From positions 1 to 51,764 of the forward strand of contig JBAXVX010000028.1 of assembly GCA_037128705.1 (NCBI GenBank): a stretch of DNA of 51,764 nucleotides. Direction: 5' to 3'. The position numbers were made by a program, and so were the translations under genes. Positions within the stretch are counted from its first letter, which is position 1; every line of letters begins with the position of its first letter. The notes beneath the pieces were generated by a model. It saw nothing but the letters and a program-made list of their open reading frames with translations. It ran no database searches and had not been told where the DNA came from. Below, in pieces: positions 43,494 through 50,919 of this stretch. Source of the stretch: CAIVAT01 sp037128705. Its GTDB lineage: Bacteria > Bacteroidota > Bacteroidia > Bacteroidales > FEN-979.

Positions 43494-45220
43494 AGTTAAA
43501 AATGATCCGCAAAATCATCCTTTGGCTGCTGGCAGTTATGATTCTCCTGGCGTGCATCTTTTTCGCGATCGGATATTTTTACTATGCAAAGGTCATTCGA
43601 ACCTACCTGATCGAGACCGTGAGCAGGGAGAGCAAGGGGTTGTACAAAGTTGAGATAGGCAGCATTCGCCTGAACATTGCCGCCGGAAACCTCACAGTCA
43701 AAAGGTTTTCCCTTGTGCCCGACACGGCCTTCTACAGGGCTCATTCAAATACCGACACCCTGTCGCCCATGCTGATTCGCCTGAACATTGACCAGTTCCT
43801 CGTCAGGGACTTCCATATCATGGATGCCCTCATGAAGCGCAGGATCGATGTTAACCGGATCTGTTTCACAGACCCCGGTGTCACGGTCATCCGTATGAAA
43901 ATGAAGCCGGGGGGACAGAAAGAAAACCGAAATAAACAAATGATGTCCATCCCCCTGCCGAAAGGACTGATGTCGATCGAAATCGGGGAATTCAAAGTTG
44001 AAAATGCAAAACTGGAGTTTATTGATTTCAGCGGGGATTCCATCACGCGGAATTCGTTTCCGGTCTGCAACATTTTCATTCAGCACATTCTTGTCGACTC
44101 TGCACACCACGGGCAATTGAGGCTGTTCAATGCCGATGATATCAGGATAAACCTGGGGGCATACAGTTTGACGATGAAAAACGGGATGAACAAAGTGTCG
44201 TTCGGCGAAATCGGTCTTTCAACGGGAACAGGCGAGGTATACCTCCGCGATTTTCACCTGGAGCCCCTTTACAGCCAACATGATTATACCAGAAAACTGG
44301 GCTTTCAGACCGACCGGATGGATATCCGCATCAGCAAACTGAGTTTTAAACGGATGAACATCCGAAAACTTCTGTTTGAGGGAAAATTACAGGCCGGGTT
44401 GCTTCAGATTGACTCGTTGCTGCTTGACGACTACCGGGACAAGCGCATTGCACGCAAGCCGGGATTCAAGCCGCCGATGCCACAGGATGGGATCAGGAAC
44501 CTGAAAACCTACCTGCGCATCGATACGGTCATGCTCACCAACGGCAAAGCCACCTATTCTGAACAAACAGGCGAGGAGCCGGGCGTTATTTTCTTCGATA
44601 AAATGAATGCCACCTTCACCGGCCTCACCAACGATTCGGTATTGCTGATGGCAGGACTGGTTTCTGAGTTAAAGGGATCGGCCTACCTGATGGGAAAGGG
44701 GAAACTTGATGCCACCATCCGGTTCAATTTCGGCGACCGGCGAAACGCATTTACCTTTTCTTCCATGATAGGCCCCATCAACCTAGTTGAGATCAACCCC
44801 ATGCTTACGAAACTTCTTCCTGCAAAGGTCGTCAGCGGAAAATTAAACCGGCTTGTGATACCCCAGGTATCTGCCAATGATGATTTTGCCAAAGGGAAGC
44901 TGCTGTTTTACTACAATGATCTTTCCATCAAGGTCATTGACAAAAAGCAGACAACCTGGACAAAAATCAAAACAGGGGTGATTAACTGGGCCGCCAATGA
45001 CCTGGTGATCAACAACGACAATCCAAACAAATCGGGGAAGATGAAGATCGGTCAGATCTATTTCACGCGGGATAAGGAAAAGGGAATCATCAATTTTCTA
45101 TGGAAAAGCGCCCTGAGCGGATTGAAATCAACCATGGGATTTAACTCCAAGGTACAGAAGGAACTGATAAAAGAGGAAAAGCAGGCAAAGCAGGCGAAGG
45201 AGAAAAAACATCCGAAGTAG
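43490..45220 (+). CDS. AsmA-like protein, short paralog of the previous gene
   Basis: This 576-residue protein has an N-terminal transmembrane helix (about 8-28, ILWLLAVMILLACIFFAIGYFYY) and a periplasmic beta-rich part. It is clearly homologous to the C-terminal part of the preceding protein. Both share RKLGFQTDRM, YRDKR, a NGKATYSEQTGEEPGVIFFDKMNATFTGLTN-like segment and the ending INFLWKSALSGLKSTMGFNSKVQKE. The lysine-rich tail is also shared. The start overlaps the previous stop (ATGA); an in-frame ATG at 43502 is an alternative. The pair probably arose by tandem duplication and length divergence. Function is inferred only from architecture (envelope, lipid handling). Confidence 0.65.
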   Translation: MKLKMIRKIILWLLAVMILLACIFFAIGYFYYAKVIRTYLIETVSRESKGLYKVEIGSIRLNIAAGNLTVKRFSLVPDTAFYRAHSNTDTLSPMLIRLNIDQFLVRDFHIMDALMKRRIDVNRICFTDPGVTVIRMKMKPGGQKENRNKQMMSIPLPKGLMSIEIGEFKVENAKLEFIDFSGDSITRNSFPVCNIFIQHILVDSAHHGQLRLFNADDIRINLGAYSLTMKNGMNKVSFGEIGLSTGTGEVYLRDFHLEPLYSQHDYTRKLGFQTDRMDIRISKLSFKRMNIRKLLFEGKLQAGLLQIDSLLLDDYRDKRIARKPGFKPPMPQDGIRNLKTYLRIDTVMLTNGKATYSEQTGEEPGVIFFDKMNATFTGLTNDSVLLMAGLVSELKGSAYLMGKGKLDATIRFNFGDRRNAFTFSSMIGPINLVEINPMLTKLLPAKVVSGKLNRLVIPQVSANDDFAKGKLLFYYNDLSIKVIDKKQTTWTKIKTGVINWAANDLVINNDNPNKSGKMKIGQIYFTRDKEKGIINFLWKSALSGLKSTMGFNSKVQKELIKEEKQAKQAKEKKHPK

Positions 45221-45257
45221 GAAAAATTGAGTAATTTTAGCTCGCATTATCACACCC

Positions 45258-46136
45258 ATGATTCCTCAGGAAGAAAGTTACTACCAGCGCCGGATTGCGA
45301 CCTCACAATTCACCACCATCATCAGCATAACCCTGGTGCTCTTCCTCATGGGTTTGCTGGGCATGATCCTTCTTCATGCGCAGAAACTATCTGATTATGT
45401 GAAGGAAAATATCGGATTTTCCATCATGATCCGCGAAGGCGTAAAGGAATCAGGAATTCTTGAACTGAAAAAAAATCTCGACGGACAATATTTTGTTAAA
45501 TCGAGTGAGTACATTCCGCGGGAACGGGCTGCCGAAAAGCTTCAGGATGAACTTGGCGAAGATTTCATCGGGTTCCTGGGGTATAATCCCCTGCTTCCAA
45601 GCATCGACCTCAGGATCAGGGCGCCCTATGCCACGGTCGATTCTCTCAACCGCATCGAAAAGCGGTTACTGTCCATTCCTGAAGTCAAGGAGGTTTACTA
45701 CCAGAAATCACTGGTGGATGTGATCAACCGGAACCTGGAAAAAATCAGCCTGATCCTGCTGGCTTTCAGCGGGGTCTTGCTTTTCATCGCGATCGTACTG
45801 ATCAACAATACCATCAGGCTGTCGGTCTATTCGAAAAGATTTATCATCCGGAGCATGCAACTGGTGGGAGCAACGGAGGGATTCATCCGCAAACCGCTTC
45901 TGGCGCGGAGCATCCTGCATGGATGCATCAGCGCATTCCTGGCCCTGCTTATGCTCATGCTGCTCACCTATTTTGCCCTGGAACAGATACCTGAACTGCT
46001 CGAACTCCAGGATCCGATCATGCTGGTCGCCCTCGTTCTTTTTCTCTTTTTCCTGGGTTCTTTTATTTCGTGGATATCAACCTATTTCGCGGTCCGCAAG
46101 TACCTGCGTATCCGGACGGATTTATTATATACCTGA
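45258..46136 (+). CDS. ftsX: Cell-division permease-like protein FtsX
   Basis: FtsX partners FtsE in an ABC-type complex that activates peptidoglycan hydrolases during division. The 292-residue protein has the family layout: an N-terminal transmembrane helix (about 20-45), a periplasmic domain (45-165) with the SEYIPRERAAEKLQDELGEDFIGFLGYNPLLPSIDLRI pattern, then three C-terminal helices with IRLSVYSKRFIIRSMQLVGATEGFIRKPLL between them. ftsE is not adjacent, as is common in Bacteroidota. The downstream genes DUF3098, uppP and truB form the order often seen in the phylum. Confidence 0.93.
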   Translation: MIPQEESYYQRRIATSQFTTIISITLVLFLMGLLGMILLHAQKLSDYVKENIGFSIMIREGVKESGILELKKNLDGQYFVKSSEYIPRERAAEKLQDELGEDFIGFLGYNPLLPSIDLRIRAPYATVDSLNRIEKRLLSIPEVKEVYYQKSLVDVINRNLEKISLILLAFSGVLLFIAIVLINNTIRLSVYSKRFIIRSMQLVGATEGFIRKPLLARSILHGCISAFLALLMLMLLTYFALEQIPELLELQDPIMLVALVLFLFFLGSFISWISTYFAVRKYLRIRTDLLYT

Positions 46137-46153
46137 TATTCTTAAATTTTCTT

Positions 46154-46161
46154 TAATTTCG
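46154..46161 (+). promoter_or_regulatory. Weak candidate -7 box before the DUF3098 gene
   Basis: TAATTTCG has one mismatch to TAnnTTTG and is 21 bases before the ATG at 46183. The spacing is good but the gap is A+T-rich, so a chance match is possible. Confidence 0.28.
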
Positions 46162-46182
46162 CGGTTTAATTCGTTTTGAATC

Positions 46183-46488
46183 ATGGAAAAGAAAAACACC
46201 CAAATAAAATCCCCGGCAACTGCCAAACCTTCAAAGCATGATGAAACGGCAGTAAAAGGTCCCAATGTCGGCGAATTTGCCTTCGGAAAAGAAAACTACC
46301 GCCTGATGCTTATCGGGCTTGCCTTCATCGTTGTAGGTTTTTTGCTGATGATTGGCGGAGGGTCGGCGGATCCAACAAAGTTCAATCCTGAAATCTTCAG
46401 TTTCCGCCGGATCACCCTGGCTCCAATTCTTATCCTTGCCGGATACGTTATCGAGATTTTTGCCATCATGAAAAGACCGAAGGATTGA
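46183..46488 (+). CDS. DUF3098 small membrane protein
   Basis: This 101-residue protein has a charged N-terminal tail (1-42) and two predicted transmembrane helices (about 43-63, LMLIGLAFIVVGFLLMIGG, and about 76-96, ITLAPILILAGYVIEIFAIM). The short loop between them has SADPTKFNPEIFSFRR, typical of DUF3098 proteins found beside uppP and ftsX in Bacteroidota. Its function is unknown. The stop codon overlaps the uppP start (TGATG), so the two are translated together and may act together in the inner membrane. Confidence 0.85.
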   Translation: MEKKNTQIKSPATAKPSKHDETAVKGPNVGEFAFGKENYRLMLIGLAFIVVGFLLMIGGGSADPTKFNPEIFSFRRITLAPILILAGYVIEIFAIMKRPKD

Positions 46489-47294
46489 TGAGCATCATTC
46501 AGGCCATCATCATTGCCATTGTTGAAGGGATAACCGAATTTCTTCCGATTTCTTCCACAGGCCACATGGCGTTGACCTCCGCCATCCTCGGGATAGAAAA
46601 GAGCGCCTTCACCAAACTTTTTATAGAGAACATTCAGTTTGGCACCATTATCTCGGTGATCATTCTTTATTGGCGGAAGTTTCTGGATTTCAAGCATCTG
46701 AGTTTTTACCTGAAATTGTTCATTGCCTTTCTGCCCGCGGCTTTTGTCGGCATCCTGCTGAAGAAACACATTGACCAGGTGTTGGAAACGCCCCTATTCA
46801 TTGCAGTTGTGATGTTCCTGGGCGGCATTGTCCTTTTGTTTGTTGATAACTGGTTCAACAAGCCTGTTATTGACAGGGAAGAGGATATCACTTATAAGAA
46901 TTCATTGATCATCGGGGTTATTCAGCTGCTTTCCATCGTATTTCCCGGGTTCAGCAGGAGTGCGGCCACCATCATCGGCGGGATGCAACAGAAACTGACC
47001 AGGAAAGCTGCGGCAGAATTTTCTTTTTTTCTGGCTGTCCCGACACTTGCAGGCGCTTTTGCCAAAAGTCTCTGGGATGCCTGGAAGGATAACCCGGAAA
47101 TATTGACAACCCATAATATCCAGATGCTTGCCCTGGGGAACCTGGTTGGTTTTCTGGTAGCCATCATTGCCATCAAAGCATTCATCACCTACCTGACCAA
47201 ACACGGATTCAAAGTTTTCGGGTATTACCGGATCGTGGTGGGCATCTTTTTAATCATTTTTCTCCTAACCGGTCATAGTTTATCCATCCTGTAA
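46488..47294 (+). CDS. uppP: Undecaprenyl-diphosphate phosphatase (BacA/UppP)
   Basis: UppP regenerates undecaprenyl phosphate, the lipid carrier for peptidoglycan and other envelope glycans. The 268-residue integral membrane protein has the catalytic motif EGITEFLPISSTGHM near residues 15-29, and PGFSRSAATIIGG further on, both characteristic of BacA/UppP. Several hydrophobic helices fill the rest. The ATG at 46488 overlaps the DUF3098 stop; a TTG at 46485 is an alternative. The stop overlaps the truB start (TAATG). Confidence 0.95.
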   Translation: MSIIQAIIIAIVEGITEFLPISSTGHMALTSAILGIEKSAFTKLFIENIQFGTIISVIILYWRKFLDFKHLSFYLKLFIAFLPAAFVGILLKKHIDQVLETPLFIAVVMFLGGIVLLFVDNWFNKPVIDREEDITYKNSLIIGVIQLLSIVFPGFSRSAATIIGGMQQKLTRKAAAEFSFFLAVPTLAGAFAKSLWDAWKDNPEILTTHNIQMLALGNLVGFLVAIIAIKAFITYLTKHGFKVFGYYRIVVGIFLIIFLLTGHSLSIL

Positions 47295-48034
47295 TGTCAT
47301 TCCAGTTTGAACAAGGAGAGATCCTGCTGGTCAACAAGCCCCTTACATGGACTTCGTTTGATGTCGTGGGCAAGATGCGATCGATCATACGGGTGCGTAC
47401 CGGGCTGCGGAAAATCAAGATCGGCCATGCCGGCACGCTTGATCCGTTGGCGACCGGATTGCTGATCCTGTGTACCGGGAAGTTTACCAAGCGGATAGAT
47501 GAGTTCCAGGGTCTTGAAAAAGAGTATACCGGGACATTCCGCCTGGGGGCCACCACCCCATCCTTCGACCTGGAAACCGAGATAGATGAAATTTTCCCGA
47601 TGGAGAGCCTGGCAGAGGGAGATCCGGTGGCGGTGCATGCTAAAATCAGTGATGCGGCAAACCATTTTGTCAGTACATTCGACCAGGTTCCTCCCCAGTT
47701 TTCGGCCATCAAGGTGGATGGTAAAAGAGCGTATAAATCAGCCCGGCAGGAGATCAATGTGGAAATAAAAGCCCGGCAGGTCACGATTTCGGCGTTTGAA
47801 ATCACCCGGATTGAATTGCCGGATGTTGATTTCCGCGTGATTTGCAGTAAAGGCACCTATATCCGTTCGCTGGCCCGGGATTTTGGATCGTTGCTTGGAT
47901 GCGGAGCACATCTTTCGGCACTCTGCCGTACGCGGATAGGATCGTTCCACCTGCGTGATGCCTATGAACTGACCGACCTGCAGAATCTGATTCCTGAAAC
48001 CCGGAGCATAGATCAAAAAGGAATAATTTTGTAA
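47294..48034 (+). CDS. truB: tRNA pseudouridine(55) synthase
   Basis: TruB makes pseudouridine 55 in the tRNA T loop. The 246-residue protein has ILLVNKPLTWTSFDVV, the catalytic GHAGTLDPLATGLLILC motif (D is the nucleophile), GATTPSFDLETEID, VPPQFSAIKVDGKRAY and CSKGTYIRSLARDFG. The C-terminus is short, with no PUA domain, as in many Bacteroidota TruB proteins. It overlaps uppP by one base (TAATG) and precedes the deaminase gene by 6 bases. Confidence 0.96.
   Translation: MSFQFEQGEILLVNKPLTWTSFDVVGKMRSIIRVRTGLRKIKIGHAGTLDPLATGLLILCTGKFTKRIDEFQGLEKEYTGTFRLGATTPSFDLETEIDEIFPMESLAEGDPVAVHAKISDAANHFVSTFDQVPPQFSAIKVDGKRAYKSARQEINVEIKARQVTISAFEITRIELPDVDFRVICSKGTYIRSLARDFGSLLGCGAHLSALCRTRIGSFHLRDAYELTDLQNLIPETRSIDQKGIIL
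48024..48031 (+). promoter_or_regulatory. Possible -7 box at the end of truB
   Basis: TAATTTTG matches TAnnTTTG, but it lies within the last codons of truB and only 9 bases before the ATG at 48041, so a leaderless or nearly leaderless transcript would result. It may be a chance match. Confidence 0.25.
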
Positions 48035-48040
48035 ACACGT

Positions 48041-48499
48041 ATGAATTCAAAAGGATATCCGATCTTCACCCGTGAATATTACATGAATGAGGCGTTGAAG
48101 GAGGCACAAAAAGCCCTGGAAAGGGACGAGGTGCCGGTAGGTGCAGTGGTAGTTTGCAACCGCACCATCATTGCCCGGGCGCACAATCTTACCGAAACCC
48201 TGCATGATGTGACTGCCCACGCCGAAATGCAGGCGTTTACTGCTGCCTCAGGATATCTCGGAGGGAAATACCTGGATGAATGTACCCTGTATGTCACCCT
48301 GGAACCATGCGTTATGTGTGCCGGAGCTGCCTTCTGGGCCCAACTGGGTTCAATCGTTTACGGCGCATCGGACGAAAAACGTGGTTTTCGACTCGTCGGC
48401 CACCCATTGCTACACCCAAAAACAGAGGTTTCTGCGGGCATTTTAGCGGACGAATGCAGCCAGCTTTTAAAGCAGTTTTTCAAAAGTAAACGAACCTAA
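48041..48499 (+). CDS. tadA: Cytidine/deoxycytidylate-type deaminase, TadA-like
   Basis: The 152-residue zinc deaminase has HAEM (H60, E62) and PCVMC (C90, C93), the complete catalytic set. The context VPVGAVVVCNRTIIARAHNL and LEPCVMCAGAAFWAQLGSIVYGASDEKRG is that of tRNA(adenosine34) deaminase TadA, which makes inosine in tRNA-Arg(ACG). A guanine-deaminase-like role is less likely. It lies between truB and the RhaD-like gene with gaps of 6 and 7 bases, and the pairing with truB hints at tRNA modification. Confidence 0.88.
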   Translation: MNSKGYPIFTREYYMNEALKEAQKALERDEVPVGAVVVCNRTIIARAHNLTETLHDVTAHAEMQAFTAASGYLGGKYLDECTLYVTLEPCVMCAGAAFWAQLGSIVYGASDEKRGFRLVGHPLLHPKTEVSAGILADECSQLLKQFFKSKRT

Positions 48500-48506
48500 T
48501 CGCAAT

Positions 48507-49367
48507 ATGGAGAACCAGGTAAACTTCACTGCAGACCTTTTTAAGAAAAAAGAGTTGAAAACGCTCAGGGACGAGATAGCCGGAATTGCGCAATATCTTT
48601 GGGAAAGAGGCTGGGCCGAGCGAAATGCCGGGAATCTCTCCATTAACATTACCGGAATGTTCAACAGGCAGGAGCTGGACGTCTTTTCCTCCCTGCCGTC
48701 ACTTACTTTAGCAAAAACATATCCCGACCTGGCCCGAACCCTTTTTTTGATCAGCGGAACAGGAACCCGGATGCGTGATGTTGCTGTGGAACCGACTGAC
48801 TTTCTTTGTTTTGTCTATGTAGGAGTTTCCGGTGATTCCTGTCACATTTCAGGGTGGGGATCCGGGGAGAGTAAAGTGAAGCCCACCTCCGAGCTGGCGA
48901 CCCACCTGGCCATTCAGCAGTTGCTGATTCAGCAGAGATCGACTGAAAAGGTGGTATTGCATGCGCATGTTACGGAACTGATTGCGCTTACACAGCTTGC
49001 ACCATTCAAAACCGCCGAGGCCATCAATGCCATGTTGTGGTGCATGCATCCCGAAACCATGCTTTTTGTTCCGGAGGGACTGGGGCTGATCCCTTTCAAC
49101 CTTCCCGGGTCTGAAAATATGGCCATGGCCACACTCAGGGAACTGGGGAGGCACAAAGCCATTCTATGGGAAAAACACGGGTGCATCGCCGTGGGCAATT
49201 CCTGCCCCGAAGCTTTTGACACCCTTGACATTCTTGCCAAATCTGCAAAGATCTATTTCCTCTGCAAATCAGCAGGGCTTGAACCAGAAGGATTTACTGC
49301 CGTTCAGGTTGATGAACTCCGAAACCACTATGCTGCTCTGGGACAGATAAACCAGGGGGGATTCTGA
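48507..49367 (+). CDS. rhaD: Rhamnulose-1-phosphate aldolase-like class II aldolase
   Basis: Class II aldolase/adducin-family protein of 286 residues. The pattern follows E. coli RhaD: WAERNAGNLSI, LISGTGTRMR, PTSELATHLAI with E129, LHAHVTELIALT with H152 and H154, VPEGLGLIPFNLPGSE and HGCIAVG with H224. Together these give the zinc site and catalytic acid. RhaD splits rhamnulose 1-phosphate into dihydroxyacetone phosphate and lactaldehyde. No rhaA, rhaB or rhaT is nearby, so it is isolated from the rest of a rhamnose pathway, and a related sugar phosphate could be used instead. It is 7 bases after the deaminase gene. Confidence 0.85.
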   Translation: MENQVNFTADLFKKKELKTLRDEIAGIAQYLWERGWAERNAGNLSINITGMFNRQELDVFSSLPSLTLAKTYPDLARTLFLISGTGTRMRDVAVEPTDFLCFVYVGVSGDSCHISGWGSGESKVKPTSELATHLAIQQLLIQQRSTEKVVLHAHVTELIALTQLAPFKTAEAINAMLWCMHPETMLFVPEGLGLIPFNLPGSENMAMATLRELGRHKAILWEKHGCIAVGNSCPEAFDTLDILAKSAKIYFLCKSAGLEPEGFTAVQVDELRNHYAALGQINQGGF

Positions 49368-49433
49368 TAAATTTTTTTGAATGATAGGTCAATTATAAGG
49401 TTATTTGCTTATATTAGCGCCTTATTATCGGAG

Positions 49434-49955
49434 ATGCCCCCTGAAAAAGTTGTAATATTTGAGGATGAACTCCTGTTGGCCAACGATTTAAAACGGCAAA
49501 TCTCCCCATATAACTATGAGGTTACCGCCATCTTTAAACGCGCTGAAGAAGGGCTCCAGTATCTTGCTGATATTCAGAATAAAGAAGATCTCCCAGGTAT
49601 TATCCTGATGGATATCGCTTTGGCTGGAAAAATGAATGGCATCGAGGCGGCAGAGGTAATTTCACAAAACTATGACATTGCCCTTGTTTTTTTAACCGGC
49701 ATGAGCCAGGTTGAAATCTTTGAAAGGGCATTCCAAGCAAAACCCTGTGCATTCCTGATCAAGCCGTTTGACATCAAGCAGGCGCTGATCAGCATCAAGC
49801 TGGCGGGTTACCTTAAGTCGCTGGAGAACAAAGTGCTTAAAAACCAGGAGGAAAACGAAGGAAGGATTGTTAAACGGATCGGTGAAACAGACAAGAAGAA
49901 AAGCCTGGCCGAAACGAATAGCAATATAATATTGAAAGATGAATCCATCTGCTGA
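49434..49955 (+). CDS. Receiver-domain protein (orphan response regulator)
   Basis: I start this at the ATG at 49434 (173 residues), just downstream of a CGGAG stretch; a TTG at 49377 would add an unconserved leader. The receiver domain has E10-D11, D60 in ILMDIALAG, T88 in VFLTG and K110 in LIKPFD, numerically the same positions as in the regulator at 3457. After residue 125 a charged, coiled tail without a known output domain follows. It could be a partner of a hybrid kinase or a relay protein. It overlaps the next receiver gene by 17 bases. Confidence 0.8.
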   Translation: MPPEKVVIFEDELLLANDLKRQISPYNYEVTAIFKRAEEGLQYLADIQNKEDLPGIILMDIALAGKMNGIEAAEVISQNYDIALVFLTGMSQVEIFERAFQAKPCAFLIKPFDIKQALISIKLAGYLKSLENKVLKNQEENEGRIVKRIGETDKKKSLAETNSNIILKDESIC

Positions 49956-50340
49956 ACAAAGCCGAAGCAATGTTCTTATTGTTGAGGATGATATAGCAAC
50001 CATAAGCATTCTGAACATATGGCTTCGAAGTAAATGCCATGTTCTCAAAGCCAGTGACGGAGAGGAGGCCCTGTTCATCATCGATGAACTGATGAAGACA
50101 AACCAGCAGATCAATCTTTTCATTTTTGACATCAGTTTGCCCTATCCGTGGTCGGGAATTACCTTAAAGGAGGCGATCATCAGCAGGTGGGGTGTTTATA
50201 AGACCCATCCTTTTATCGCAGAAACAGCCTACGCCATGCCTCACGACCAGGAACAGATTATTCAGGCCGGATTCATCGAGTATCTCACCAAGCCGCTTGA
50301 CCGCAGCCTGCTGGTTGAGACGGTTGAAAGGTATCTCTGA
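49939..50340 (+). CDS. Stand-alone receiver-domain protein
   Basis: The 133-residue protein is one receiver domain: VLIVEDDIATI with the acidic pair, LFIFDISLP with the phosphoacceptor Asp, AETAYA with the conserved Thr and EYLTKPLD with the Lys. It has no output region, like CheY or Spo0F. The start overlaps the preceding receiver gene by 17 bases, so the two are translated together. The pair may form a relay or compete for one kinase; neither a kinase nor a phosphotransfer gene is adjacent. Confidence 0.85.
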   Translation: MNPSAEQSRSNVLIVEDDIATISILNIWLRSKCHVLKASDGEEALFIIDELMKTNQQINLFIFDISLPYPWSGITLKEAIISRWGVYKTHPFIAETAYAMPHDQEQIIQAGFIEYLTKPLDRSLLVETVERYL

Positions 50341-50409
50341 TAATTTACTAAACAGCAATGCATCTCATTTGATATTTTATCAATTTCCCGGGAAGTCGAC
50401 GATTTTTCA

Positions 50410-50417
50410 TACTTTTG
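50410..50417 (+). promoter_or_regulatory. Candidate -7 box for tRNA-Val
   Basis: TACTTTTG matches TAnnTTTG fully and lies 12 bases before the tRNA 5' end, the normal distance for direct transcription of a tRNA gene. No clear -33 TTTG at 19-21 bases; a TTTC stretch is slightly further upstream. Confidence 0.55.
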
Positions 50418-50429
50418 TTTCACCAAAAA

Positions 50430-50504
50430 GGGACGTTAGCTCAGTCGGTTCAGAGCGCATGCTTCACACGCATGAGGTCGTGGGTTCGAATCCCTCACGT
50501 CCCA
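50430..50504 (+). tRNA. tRNA-Val (anticodon CAC)
   Basis: The 75-base gene folds as a tRNA. The acceptor stem GGGACGT pairs with ACGTCCC, with A as discriminator. The D arm starts GCTC, with loop AGTCGGTTCA and GAGC. The anticodon stem CATGC/GCATG encloses the loop TTCACAC, giving anticodon CAC for valine GTG codons. The T loop is TTCGAAT. The 3' CCA is not encoded. The T stem GTGGG/CCCTC contains a U-U opposition at the second pair. A matching promoter box is 12 bases upstream and a terminator-like hairpin follows. Confidence in the gene is high; the T-stem mismatch is noted separately. Confidence 0.93.
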
Positions 50505-50508
50505 CCTT

Positions 50509-50549
50509 AAAATCAGCCACTTACAATTATTTTTGCAGGTGATTTTTTA
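50509..50549 (+). terminator. Likely intrinsic terminator after tRNA-Val
   Basis: AAAATCAgCC (50509-50518) can pair with GGTGATTTT (50538-50546) with one bulged base, enclosing a loop of about 19 bases, and the stem runs directly into a T-rich tract. The loop is long and the stem only moderately GC-rich, so this is a moderate candidate. Confidence 0.42.
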
Positions 50550-50553
50550 TTTA

Positions 50554-50576
50554 TGTACAAACATTTGTACAAACAT
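50554..50576 (+). repeat. Tandem 12-base repeat TGTACAAACAT
   Basis: TGTACAAACAT occurs at 50554-50564 and again at 50566-50576, with a period of 12 bases. Each copy contains the palindrome TGTACA. It lies 49 bases beyond a tRNA 3' end, a common landing place for integrative elements, and could be a recombinase- or regulator-binding site. No function can be assigned. Confidence 0.6.
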
Positions 50577-50919
50577 ATAACCATGTCAGCCTCTCATTCA
50601 GACCCAATCCTGTTCAAACCATTGCCTCAGTTTTGCTTGACCATTCGTATGATCATATCGGAAATGTTGTCACCGATATGGCAGGAAAAAAATCCTTTAG
50701 GGTTCACAGGGAACCATCACTGAACTACACATTGATTTATCGTCGGTCGATCGGTAAACTACTGAAAAGGCTGATGGATTTGACCATTACCGGCCAGTTG
50801 TAAATTGACTACGCCTATTCCTTGATTGTTAAAAGTTTGAGGTGGTCAGACAAAATCAGCAAAGAGTAGTCACTGGGACCGACATGTCCAGAATCACGGC
50901 CATATTAGCTATTTGTCAT

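Larger units (their letters stand above)
50505..50919. other. Gene-poor stretch with possible degenerate coding remnant
   Basis: Besides the terminator-like hairpin and the tandem repeat I see no intact gene here. A stop-free plus-strand frame runs from about 50543 to a stop at 50801 and has a protein-like stretch (HSYDHIGNVVTDMAGKK, then YRRSIGKLLKRLMDLTITG). It has no suitable start, and its first ATG falls well inside. Another frame has a 57-codon ORF from the ATG at 50553 (MYKHLYKHITMSASHSD...). The two could be pieces of a frame-shifted old gene. I do not recognise the family. Confidence 0.35.
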
